Source: an uncultured Flavobacteriaceae bacterium
GTDB lineage: Bacteria > Bacteroidota > Bacteroidia > Flavobacteriales > Flavobacteriaceae
Length of the DNA stretch: 64,000 nt
Reading direction: 5' to 3'
Assembly (NCBI GenBank): GCA_937944485.1
Contig: CALDYU010000006.1
Coordinates: forward strand, 62,001-126,000
In this document: positions 36,260-43,684 of the stretch, piece by piece
Position numbering within the stretch: position 1 is the stretch's first letter
Layout of the letters: every line of letters starts with the position of its first letter
The notes under the pieces: model-generated
Told to the model about the DNA's origin: nothing
Database searches by the model: none
What the model saw: the letters and a program-made list of their open reading frames with translations, nothing else
Program-made: the position numbers and the translations under genes

Positions 36260-36616
36260 TTATTTATAATTTTCTAGTGACTCTTCATGCGAGTCCAGAT
36301 ATTTTTGAATCTGGCGCTCTTCCCAAACTTTACCAAGAAAAGGGTTTTTCCCGAAAATGCAAATTGCATGAAACACCAATCCAAAGCTCCAGAACAATGG
36401 AGTACCATAGGTTTCCCAGTTGAATCTATTTAAAAAATCAGTATCCGCGAAAGCACTGTTACCTTCAAGGTAAAAGTTAAAATTACTTCTGGTTAGCAGC
36501 AGACTTCCATTTACAAAAATATAAACCGCTAAATGTCCATAAAATCCTTTGATGTCGTCAACTCGTTTGCGAGCCCTTTCATAAGACGTTAGCGTTTCTT
36601 TATTTTTTGATTGCAT
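36260..36616 (-). CDS. 2TM domain protein (paralogue 3)
   Basis: 118 residues with the same plan as its neighbour: N-terminal helix identical in its first 29 residues, two membrane segments, and the end motif GKNPFLGKVWEERQIQKY, with a ten-residue C-terminal extension. Membrane part and loop have diverged strongly. Placed 14 bases before the next paralogue. Confidence 0.88.
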   Translation of the reverse strand: MQSKNKETLTSYERARKRVDDIKGFYGHLAVYIFVNGSLLLTRSNFNFYLEGNSAFADTDFLNRFNWETYGTPLFWSFGLVFHAICIFGKNPFLGKVWEERQIQKYLDSHEESLENYK

Positions 36617-36630
36617 GATTAAAACTTTAA

Positions 36631-36969
36631 TTATTTATACTTATCAGCGGCTTGTTTATCTTCATCCATATACTTTTGTATCTGCCGTTCCTCCCAATCT
36701 CTTCCAAAAAAAGGATTTAAACTAAATACTTTTAGTGCATGAAAAAACACACCTATTCCCCAAAAAAGCCATGTAGATACCACTCCGAAATTCCATACGG
36801 CTTCTCCAAATCCATCGCCATCATACATCTGAGCTACTATGATTACGGTGCTTATCATAATATTCACTAAAATGTATACCATGAAGTGAATGTAAAATCC
36901 CTTCAATTCTTCTACACGTTTTTTGGCTCGTTGTTTCTTAAGGTCGTTATTAAATTCCATTAGTTCCAT
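36631..36969 (-). CDS. 2TM domain protein (paralogue 2)
   Basis: 112 residues. N-terminal helix RAKKRVEELKGFYIHF, two membrane segments with the acidic loop QMYDGDGFGEAV between them, and the conserved end SLNPFFGRDWEERQIQKYMDED. Its start overlaps the end of the preceding 2TM gene by ten bases, so translation is probably coupled. Confidence 0.88.
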   Translation of the reverse strand: MELMEFNNDLKKQRAKKRVEELKGFYIHFMVYILVNIMISTVIIVAQMYDGDGFGEAVWNFGVVSTWLFWGIGVFFHALKVFSLNPFFGRDWEERQIQKYMDEDKQAADKYK

Positions 36970-37310
36970 TTATTTTGCTGTTCATCTTCATCCATAAACT
37001 GTCTAATTTTTCTTTCTTCCCAATTTTTTCCAAAAAAAGGATTCATTCCAAAAACTTTAACCCATTTAGATACAAGGCCGATTCCGATTGCAAAAGCGAC
37101 CCATAAAAACCACATATAACGCCATTCATTTGTGTAGTAATTAATACCCGCCAACAAAGCAATAGTGAACGCCGACCGTATGAGTTTCGAGTAAAATTCT
37201 TTAACTTCCGTAATACGTTCTTTAGCTCTTAGATACTTTGCATCACGGCTATTTTCAGTTGGTTTAATTTCTAAATATTCCATTTGATCTTTCTTTTTTA
37301 TAGTACTCAT
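36960..37310 (-). CDS. 2TM domain protein (paralogue 1)
   Basis: 116 residues, first gene of the 2TM/LytTR unit. Helix RAKERITEVKEFYSKL, two membrane segments, C-terminal GMNPFFGKNWEERKIRQFMDED. The promoter-like box at 37322-37329 lies only 11 bases before the ATG at 37310; the second in-frame ATG (37283, giving MEYLEIKP) would leave a more usual leader and may be the true start. Controlled by the direct repeats at 37363-37392 if the LytTR model is right. Confidence 0.87.
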   Translation of the reverse strand: MSTIKKKDQMEYLEIKPTENSRDAKYLRAKERITEVKEFYSKLIRSAFTIALLAGINYYTNEWRYMWFLWVAFAIGIGLVSKWVKVFGMNPFFGKNWEERKIRQFMDEDEQQNKWN

Positions 37311-37321
37311 TATTTCTAAAT

Positions 37322-37392
37322 CAAATTTCTATAAATAGTTGCGTTCTATTAAATATTGTTTTCTGAGTTGTCGTTTTAGGGCGATGAATTGA
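37322..37392 (-). promoter_or_regulatory. LytTR-type direct-repeat operator and -7 box of the 2TM/LytTR unit
   Basis: On the minus strand: half-sites TCAATTCAT (37392-37384) and ACAACTCAG (37371-37363) in direct orientation, 21 bp apart, followed by GAAATTTG (37329-37322). The distance from the last base of the proximal half-site to the first base of the box is 34 bp, the same as in the three other copies in this window. It lies between the kinase stop and the first 2TM gene. Confidence 0.55.
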
Positions 37393-37416
37393 TGCTTCAA
37401 CTAAACATAGTTGAAA

Positions 37417-38760
37417 TTAGAAATTTTCATCTTCCATAAACTCACGCATTTTGCGTTCTTCCCATTTTTTGCCATACAGCGGATTATAACCAAAAGCCTC
37501 TAGACCATGTACCGTAACTCCAAAACCCCAGCCAAGTGCCGGGAAAATTGCCCAAGGAAAACTTGTTGTATTGATGTTAATAACCGCCAGTATAGGTATT
37601 ACAATACAATAAGAGGTCAAATTACCGTAAAAGCCCTTTATTTGCTCTACGCGCTCTTTAGCCTTTTCATAGCGCTTATCTTCGATATAGCCTTTTTGAG
37701 TTTCTACTTTTGAAACCTGCTTGGTTAACATAGGCAGCATCACACTAAAATCAGATGCTGTCTTATGAATTTGTACGTTTCGATCTGTCAAAATGCCATA
37801 ACGTTGTCGTATGTTGGTGAGTCCTACCCCACTGCTCTTTTTTACCACTTGTTTTTCTTGTAAGTTATTGGATACTTGTAACATGCCATCCTTTTCAAAA
37901 ACCCTTATATGTAAAGGTTTCTCTGAGGTTACCACATTATGTTTTACAGCGTTTTCTAGTAATAATTGCAACGAAAGGGGAATGATTTTTGCCTCAGGAT
38001 GAGAACTTGCCTCTGGAATATCAAAGACAATACTATCTTCAAACCTCATCTTTAAAAGGCGCACATAAGTTCTAGCAAATTGCAATTCTTCATCAACACT
38101 CACTAAATCTTTATTCTTCTGTTCTAAAACATAGCGATATACCTTAGAAAGAGAAGTCGTAAATTTTTGTGCTTGATGAGGATCTTCTTCAATTAAACTA
38201 GTAAGCACATTTAGGCTATTAAATAAAAAATGGGGGTCTAACTGATTTTTTAAGGCATCAAACTTAGCGGAAGCCGTGCCAGCAATTATTTTTTGTTCCT
38301 TAACTTTATTCTCTTGGCGATACTTATAGTACCAAATTGCATAAAAAGCGAACGAAATAATTAATGCGATGACAATGGGTTGTAGATAATATTTCAGGGC
38401 TTCATTTGCTATAAATTCTTCAATTAACATGCCGTGAAAACCAACCAAAATAATAACCCTCGCGAGAATAATTCCTAAGAAAGTCATGACGATATTACCC
38501 AATATTGCTATTGAAATGCGCTTTAGGGTATAAATGTCAGAATTATGTTTTTTTATATAATAACTAATCCAAAACATGTTCGCGATATAGAGAATAATGA
38601 AGAAAATAATTTGTTCATAATACTCACGCAATCCATTAGCGACTATTCTATCGAACCTTGGCTGATCAGTAAAATAGTAATAGGCAAGAAATCCAAAGTA
38701 CAAAAGAGAGCCCATAATAACAGCTCTCATAAGTTCTTTTAAAAGTCGATTTACACTCAT
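37417..38760 (-). CDS. LytS-type sensor histidine kinase with C-terminal 2TM domain
   Basis: 447 residues. Four membrane segments (about 12-30, 50-68, 82-108, 124-145), then a His_kinase domain with phospho-acceptor His 177 in LDPHFLFNSLN, and a HATPase domain with N-box LLLENAVKHN and G-box SSGVGLTNIRQRY. After about residue 360 a 2TM domain follows (RYEKAKERVEQIKGFYGNL, two membrane segments, GYNPLYGKKWEERKMREFMED). Its ATG overlaps the stop of the preceding TPR-like gene by one base (TAATG). It should phosphorylate the LytTR regulator encoded 1.5 kb downstream; the stimulus is unknown. Confidence 0.92.
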   Translation of the reverse strand: MSVNRLLKELMRAVIMGSLLYFGFLAYYYFTDQPRFDRIVANGLREYYEQIIFFIILYIANMFWISYYIKKHNSDIYTLKRISIAILGNIVMTFLGIILARVIILVGFHGMLIEEFIANEALKYYLQPIVIALIISFAFYAIWYYKYRQENKVKEQKIIAGTASAKFDALKNQLDPHFLFNSLNVLTSLIEEDPHQAQKFTTSLSKVYRYVLEQKNKDLVSVDEELQFARTYVRLLKMRFEDSIVFDIPEASSHPEAKIIPLSLQLLLENAVKHNVVTSEKPLHIRVFEKDGMLQVSNNLQEKQVVKKSSGVGLTNIRQRYGILTDRNVQIHKTASDFSVMLPMLTKQVSKVETQKGYIEDKRYEKAKERVEQIKGFYGNLTSYCIVIPILAVININTTSFPWAIFPALGWGFGVTVHGLEAFGYNPLYGKKWEERKMREFMEDENF

Positions 38761-39383
38761 TATTTATTACAGTTTTTAACTATTTCCTTCGCTCTATCTT
38801 CACCCCAATTTGGATGAAAGTCTGATGCTGCTTTAAAGTTAGCGAAAAGTTCAAGAGAACGCTCTACATCTTTGCAAAAGGGTGTTGTATCTTGTTTGAA
38901 ATAGGCCGCTGAACCCATATCCCATTGTGCTTTCGAAAAGACAACTCTTGGGTTCTCAGGGGCTAATTGCAGCGCTTTTTCATATAAGGCTACCACTTTT
39001 CCAGATAAGGTCATACCATAAGTGGCACCGTCTGACGCAATCCATGCTGTATACGTCATTGCTTGTTGTACGAGTATCTCAGGATTATCTGGAGAAATCG
39101 CTTTAGCTAAGTCAATAAACTCTTGGGCTTTTTCTAATTGTGGAGTCAGTTTTTCCTTATCTTTTTCTCCGAAAGAAATAATGGTATTGATTTGTGCTAC
39201 ATAATAATATGGAAGCCAATTATCCATTTCAACACTAGCAATTCGCTCAAACATATTCGAAGCTTCTACTGCTTTACCTTCTCCCCAAAGTTCAAATGCT
39301 TTTTGCATTCCTTTAGTATACTGATCTTGTGCGAATGTAATTGTTGTAAATAATACTGCTATAATCGTGATTATTCTTTTCAT
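38760..39383 (-). CDS. Secreted TPR-like protein coupled to the sensor kinase
   Basis: 207 residues with a signal peptide (cleavage after TFAQ). The mature part is helical with TPR-like units (GMQKAFELWGEGKAVEASNMFERIA, LEKAQEFIDLAKAISPDNPEI, LYEKALQLAPENPRVVF) and a conserved FHPNWGEDRAKE near the end, in a family that I cannot name. One-base overlap with the kinase start suggests a stoichiometric or signalling link; it may be a periplasmic sensing partner, which is inference. Confidence 0.8.
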   Translation of the reverse strand: MKRIITIIAVLFTTITFAQDQYTKGMQKAFELWGEGKAVEASNMFERIASVEMDNWLPYYYVAQINTIISFGEKDKEKLTPQLEKAQEFIDLAKAISPDNPEILVQQAMTYTAWIASDGATYGMTLSGKVVALYEKALQLAPENPRVVFSKAQWDMGSAAYFKQDTTPFCKDVERSLELFANFKAASDFHPNWGEDRAKEIVKNCNK

Positions 39384-39430
39384 GATAAAACGTTTTTATT
39401 GTCTTTCGAACTTAAGTCGAATGTTATTGA

Positions 39431-39850
39431 TTATAAATTAATGATTTGTTTTACTGTTGTTCCTTTTACTTCGAATTTAGCTTTTTCCCATTTTGGTGGA
39501 CCGAATCTGGCTGGCGCATCATTAGAACTACCCGTATCTTCTGAAGGTATACCCAAAAAATTTGTATCTAGTTTTCCATCATTATCTTCATCATGAAAAA
39601 CAGAGATTGCATAAACCCCGTTTGGAATATTCGTAAATACTGCTTTGCTTTTGCCATTTTCAATTTGACCAGTTCGACCTTTGTAAGTTTTTTTTAACCA
39701 CAAGGCTTCTGAATTATACAAGCCTATAAGAACTTGGCCTTTTTCATTATCGAAACCTGCGACAGTTACTTCAATGGTTCCACTTTCTTCTTGAGCATAG
39801 ACCATAGTGCCTAACATTAAAATGACTAAAATACGTGCTAAATGAATCAT
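39431..39850 (-). CDS. DUF2141 family secreted protein (paralogue 1)
   Basis: 139 residues: signal peptide ending VYAQ, then a DUF2141 beta-sandwich with GQVLIGLYNSEALW, IPNGVYAISVFHDEDNDGKLDTNFLGIP and the end FGPPKWEKAKFEV. The DEDNDGKLD loop looks calcium-binding. A second member lies at 53923-54342, and both carry the same operator architecture upstream. It is the first gene of the locus that continues with the TPR-like gene, the kinase, the 2TM genes and the regulator. Confidence 0.9.
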   Translation of the reverse strand: MIHLARILVILMLGTMVYAQEESGTIEVTVAGFDNEKGQVLIGLYNSEALWLKKTYKGRTGQIENGKSKAVFTNIPNGVYAISVFHDEDNDGKLDTNFLGIPSEDTGSSNDAPARFGPPKWEKAKFEVKGTTVKQIINL

Positions 39851-39873
39851 AGTTTATTTTTTATAATTACTAA

Positions 39874-39944
39874 CAAATTTGGACAATTTGTACAGCAGCG
39901 TGAAAAAAGAAAAACCGAATTGTAGAATTTCAAGGATGGATTGT
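39874..39944 (-). promoter_or_regulatory. LytTR-type direct-repeat operator and -7 box of DUF2141 gene 1
   Basis: On the minus strand: half-sites ACAATCCAT (39944-39936) and ACAATTCGG (39923-39915), 21 bp apart, then CAAATTTG (39881-39874), 34 bp beyond the proximal half-site. The ATG is 23 bases after the box. The remainder of this 316-base intergenic region (39851-40166) holds the promoter of the divergent HTH gene at 40141 and nothing else I can identify. Confidence 0.6.
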
Positions 39945-40140
39945 ATATTGATGACAAAAACTAGTTGTAGTGTGAGTGTATACCAACCCATTAACACCAA
40001 TAATTTTTAATTATAAAAAAAATCGCAATAGCCTTTTGTTTCCGCTTATTTTTAGAATAATCGAACGAATTACTCCAGAAAACAAGCATATGACAGATAG
40101 GTGACATTTAAATGGCGTGTTAAAAACCAGCCTTATGGTT

Positions 40141-40148
40141 TAGTTTTG
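40141..40148 (+). promoter_or_regulatory. Promoter -7 box of the HTH/DUF4870 gene
   Basis: TAGTTTTG, a full match to TAnnTTTG, 18 bases before the ATG at 40167. A TTA near 40118 is a poor -33 candidate. Confidence 0.45.
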
Positions 40149-40166
40149 TACTAACAATTGATCGTG

Positions 40167-40736
40167 ATGAAAAACAATTCTATTAGTCAAAATTTAGTGT
40201 ATCACAGAAAGCTGAAAGGGTATACCCAAGAAGAACTCTCAGATAGAACTACAGTTGGTGTCCGTACCATTCAACGGATCGAAAAAGGAGAGGTACAACC
40301 TCATTTACAAACTGTTAAACTATTAGCTTCAGCTTTAGATATTGAAGTGGGGCATTTGATTGTTCTTGACAACCCTAATGAGGAAGTAATACAGAAAAAA
40401 TGGATGTTACTGCTACATGGCAGTCCTTTTTTAGGGTTAATTATTCCGTTTGCCAACATACTTTTACCTTTATTTCTATGGATTCATAAAGCGCCTGATA
40501 ATAAGCTATATGACCACCATGGCAGAGCTGTAATAAACTTTCATTGTACGATCACCTTGCTTATATTAATTTCTTTGTTGGCTTTCTTTCTGTTTCCAGG
40601 ATTTAATTTTTTTGCAACTGGAGCGATTTTCCTCTTCGGAATCATTGTAAGTATTAAAAATATCTGGTCTGCCCTGAATAATCAAACCTGCTACTACCCA
40701 CTATCCATTCCTTTTTTAAAAACCAATACCATTTAA
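40167..40736 (+). CDS. XRE-type HTH protein with DUF4870-like membrane domain
   Basis: 189 residues from the ATG at 40167 (a TTG three codons earlier is also possible). Residues about 1-65 form an XRE helix-turn-helix: LVYHRKLKGYTQEELSDRTTVGVRTIQRIEKGE. Residues about 85-175 contain three membrane segments of DUF4870 type (GLIIPFANILLPLFLWI, DHHGRAVINFH). Membrane-tethered regulators of this kind are frequent in Flavobacteriia. The CPBP protease gene begins 24 bases downstream, so they are one unit and may share a stimulus. Confidence 0.88.
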   Translation: MKNNSISQNLVYHRKLKGYTQEELSDRTTVGVRTIQRIEKGEVQPHLQTVKLLASALDIEVGHLIVLDNPNEEVIQKKWMLLLHGSPFLGLIIPFANILLPLFLWIHKAPDNKLYDHHGRAVINFHCTITLLILISLLAFFLFPGFNFFATGAIFLFGIIVSIKNIWSALNNQTCYYPLSIPFLKTNTI

Positions 40737-40760
40737 TTACACCTATTTAATTTAGCTACT

Positions 40761-41561
40761 ATGAAACTTAAACAGGCACTGTGCGCGCTAATCATACCTA
40801 TTAGCTTCATTCTGATATTATTTATTCTGCAAAGCTTTCCTTTGCCGGCTTTAGACAAATATGCCTTTGGTGGAATATTTGTTACTTGTATTGCTCTTTT
40901 CATCTCTTTTATTGCCCTAAAAATTGATAAAAAAAGGTTCAAAGACATGGGCTTGTTTTTTCAAAAAAAAACACCAAGTCGATTTTCTAAAGGTTTTATT
41001 ATTGGCCTTTGTGCCACTGCACTTATACTGGCAATTATCATTAACTTTTCAAGTTTAGAACTAAATTACAAGGCACATTCAAATATACCAGTAGTACTGC
41101 TCTGGCTGCTCGCATTTTTGCCTTTAGCATTTATGGAAGAATTGATTTTCAGAGGCTATGCTTTTATAAAATTAAATGAAAGTGTTGGTTTATGGCCTGC
41201 ACAAATCGCCTTAGCCCTGCTATTTACTTGGTATCATGATTTTACGGGATTAACTTTTTTCAATCAATTGATGGGGCCGGGTATATGGGCATTGATTTAT
41301 GGAATTGCTGCCGTATGGTCTAAAGGCCTAGCTTTTCCAACGGGTTTGCATATGGCTATCAACGTCGTTCTAGCTTTAGTTGGAGAAAAAGACGAGCGGC
41401 ATGCCTTATGGAATTTAGAATACCCTGCCGAAGTGAGTCCAACGTTGCAAAATGAAACCGAGCATATCGGCATACTATTACAAATCGCAGTTCTAATAAT
41501 TGGAATACTACTTACCGAATATTATAGACGGAACAAACTCAAATCATCTAAAACTCAATAA
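40761..41561 (+). CDS. CPBP family intramembrane metalloprotease
   Basis: 266 residues with about seven membrane segments. CPBP/Rce1 motifs: EELIFRGYAF (motif 1, about 131-140), FTWYHDF (motif 2 His), and HMAINVVLA (motif 4 His). Members cleave in the membrane plane or protect against bacteriocins. Follows the HTH/DUF4870 gene directly. Confidence 0.9.
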   Translation: MKLKQALCALIIPISFILILFILQSFPLPALDKYAFGGIFVTCIALFISFIALKIDKKRFKDMGLFFQKKTPSRFSKGFIIGLCATALILAIIINFSSLELNYKAHSNIPVVLLWLLAFLPLAFMEELIFRGYAFIKLNESVGLWPAQIALALLFTWYHDFTGLTFFNQLMGPGIWALIYGIAAVWSKGLAFPTGLHMAINVVLALVGEKDERHALWNLEYPAEVSPTLQNETEHIGILLQIAVLIIGILLTEYYRRNKLKSSKTQ

Positions 41562-41598
41562 ATTTAATGTGTATTGGTATGGTTTTTACCAGTAAAAA

Positions 41599-41979
41599 TT
41601 ATTTTAACGAAATAGCGCAACTGCTGGAAGACCCAAACCACCTAACCCTGTTTTTCGAAGCTTTTTTGTATATATAATCACGCAGTAAACGAGGAATAAA
41701 AGCTAATAAAGCTGCAACGCGTTTCCATTTCGGAATTTTAGAAACAACTCTTAAAAAACCATCAGAATGGGTGTGAACACCATTGGCATCAATAAGTATT
41801 ACGGTATCTAATTGTGCCGTATCAAAACCATTGGTTTCAAGTAAATGCTGACCCTTAGGTGATTGAAAAGGTACAAAGCTAAATAAATCTTCAGGAGCAA
41901 ATTTTAGCAACCACCCCACTACTCCGTTACATAAGTTGCATTCACCATCAAATACGATAATATCTTTTGAACTTTCCAC
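41599..41979 (-). CDS. DCC family thiol-disulfide oxidoreductase
   Basis: 126 residues. Opens with the DCC hallmark VFDGECNLCNG (CxxC at about 15-18), followed by the FVPFQSPKGQ and DGFLRVVSKIPKW segments of DUF393. Predicted thioredoxin-like redox protein with no defined partner. Monocistronic, convergent with the CPBP gene. Confidence 0.9.
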   Translation of the reverse strand: MESSKDIIVFDGECNLCNGVVGWLLKFAPEDLFSFVPFQSPKGQHLLETNGFDTAQLDTVILIDANGVHTHSDGFLRVVSKIPKWKRVAALLAFIPRLLRDYIYKKASKNRVRWFGSSSSCAISLK

Positions 41980-42125
41980 AATTACGTTTTTTAATTCGTT
42001 TGCGAGTATAGTCGTTTAAATTTCAAAATCATTTCAAAGCTATGGTTAAAGTAATCCCAAAAGCATGATTCAGATAAACCTTTGCCAAGGTCAAACATCA
42101 ATAAAATTCTACTAATTTTACCGCT

Positions 42126-43676
42126 ATGGTTAGAAACATTCAATTACGGGTTAGTTTAAAAGAACAAGAAACCCTAGGCTTGAATGCAAAAGCGGCCAAA
42201 TATTTAGGTGTCGCTGAAAAGGATATACAAATAAAGGTGCAGCGAAAGTCCATTGATGCTCGTAAACCCAATATTTACTTCAATTATAAATTAGAAGTCT
42301 ACATCAACGAACCAATGCCTTCCACGAAGGAATATACCTTCGACTATAAAAATGTCTCAAAAGCCCCACCCATTCATGTTATTGGCTTTGGCCCAGCGGG
42401 CATGTGGGCAGCACTGCGTTGTATAGAGTTAGGCTACAAACCTATTGTTCTTGAGCGGGGTAAAAGTGTTCAAGAACGTCGTCGCGATTTGAAAGCAATT
42501 AATCAAGACCATAAGGTCAATGAAGATTCCAATTACTGTTTTGGTGAAGGCGGTGCTGGCACCTATTCAGATGGCAAATTGTACACAAGAAGTTTAAAAC
42601 GAGGTAATGTACGTCGCGTTTTTGAAAACCTTGTATATCATGGTGCTACAGAGGAAATTTTGGTAGATGCGCATCCCCATATAGGTACGAATAAGCTTCC
42701 GAAAATTGTTCAAAATATTCGGGAAACAATCATAAAATTTGGCGGAGAAGTTCATTTCAATACTAAAGTAACAGATTTCAAAATACATAATAACCAATTG
42801 AAAGCTATTGTTTTAGGGAATTCCAAAGAAATGGAAGTCAAACGAGTGATTCTTGCAACTGGTCATTCTGCTAGAGACATTTATTACCTACTTCATAAAA
42901 AAGAAATTGCACTCAAAGCGAAATCATTTGCTATGGGCGTTCGCGTAGAACATCCGCAGCAAATTATCGATGCTATTCAATACCATTGTAACGGAGAACG
43001 TAACGAATTACTTCCTGCCGCTGCCTACAGTTTAGTACACCAAGCCAAAGGTCGTGGGGTGTACTCTTTTTGTATGTGCCCAGGTGGTTTTATCGTTCCG
43101 GCAGCAACCTCATCGGGTGAAGTAGTGGTCAATGGCATGTCTCCTTCTAGAAGAAATAATCGCTTTGCCAATTCAGGAATTGTGGTTGAAATCAATACCG
43201 ATAAAGATTTATACAAATACGAAAAACACGGCGCATTGAAAGGTTTGGAATTTCAAAAAGACTTGGAACGATTGGCTTTTACCTCTGGAGGAAGAACACA
43301 AACCGCCCCAGCACAACGATTGACTGATTTTGTAGAAGGCAATTTATCTGAGGATCTCAATTCTACTTCTTACCAACCCGGATTAAATTCGGCACCCTTA
43401 CACTCCCTACTACCTAAACTCATCGGAAGTCGATTACGAACTGGTTTTGCGGAGTTCGGAAAAAAGATGAAAGGCTACTATACGCGTCAAGCCAATATTG
43501 TTGGTGTCGAATCGCGCACCTCATCACCAGTTTCCATTCCTAGAAACAAACAATTGGAACATCCTGAAATTAAAGGGCTTTTTCCTTGTGGGGAAGGTGG
43601 TGGCTATGCAGGTGGTATTGTCTCTGCGGCTATGGATGGGGAACGTTGCGCAGAAGCAGCCACTATTAACTTATAA
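42126..43676 (+). CDS. FAD-dependent oxidoreductase (FAD-binding dehydrogenase family)
   Basis: 516 residues. An N-terminal alpha/beta domain of about 80 residues precedes the Rossmann motif VIGFGPAGMWAALR (about 86-99) with the ribose-binding Glu in IVLERGK. Later conserved blocks are GEGGAGTYSDGKLYTR, the NAD-like VILATGHSARD and the closing FAD motif GLFPCGEGGGYAGGIVSAAMDG. The family is conserved and uncharacterised; substrate unknown. Confidence 0.88.
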   Translation: MVRNIQLRVSLKEQETLGLNAKAAKYLGVAEKDIQIKVQRKSIDARKPNIYFNYKLEVYINEPMPSTKEYTFDYKNVSKAPPIHVIGFGPAGMWAALRCIELGYKPIVLERGKSVQERRRDLKAINQDHKVNEDSNYCFGEGGAGTYSDGKLYTRSLKRGNVRRVFENLVYHGATEEILVDAHPHIGTNKLPKIVQNIRETIIKFGGEVHFNTKVTDFKIHNNQLKAIVLGNSKEMEVKRVILATGHSARDIYYLLHKKEIALKAKSFAMGVRVEHPQQIIDAIQYHCNGERNELLPAAAYSLVHQAKGRGVYSFCMCPGGFIVPAATSSGEVVVNGMSPSRRNNRFANSGIVVEINTDKDLYKYEKHGALKGLEFQKDLERLAFTSGGRTQTAPAQRLTDFVEGNLSEDLNSTSYQPGLNSAPLHSLLPKLIGSRLRTGFAEFGKKMKGYYTRQANIVGVESRTSSPVSIPRNKQLEHPEIKGLFPCGEGGGYAGGIVSAAMDGERCAEAATINL

Positions 43677-43684
43677 AATGAGCC

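Noticed and set aside
37417..38760. Kinase C-terminal 2TM part as an assembly or annotation fusion of a separate gene
   Set aside because: The frame is continuous without stop or start near the junction, and the linker reads naturally, so I take the fusion as real.
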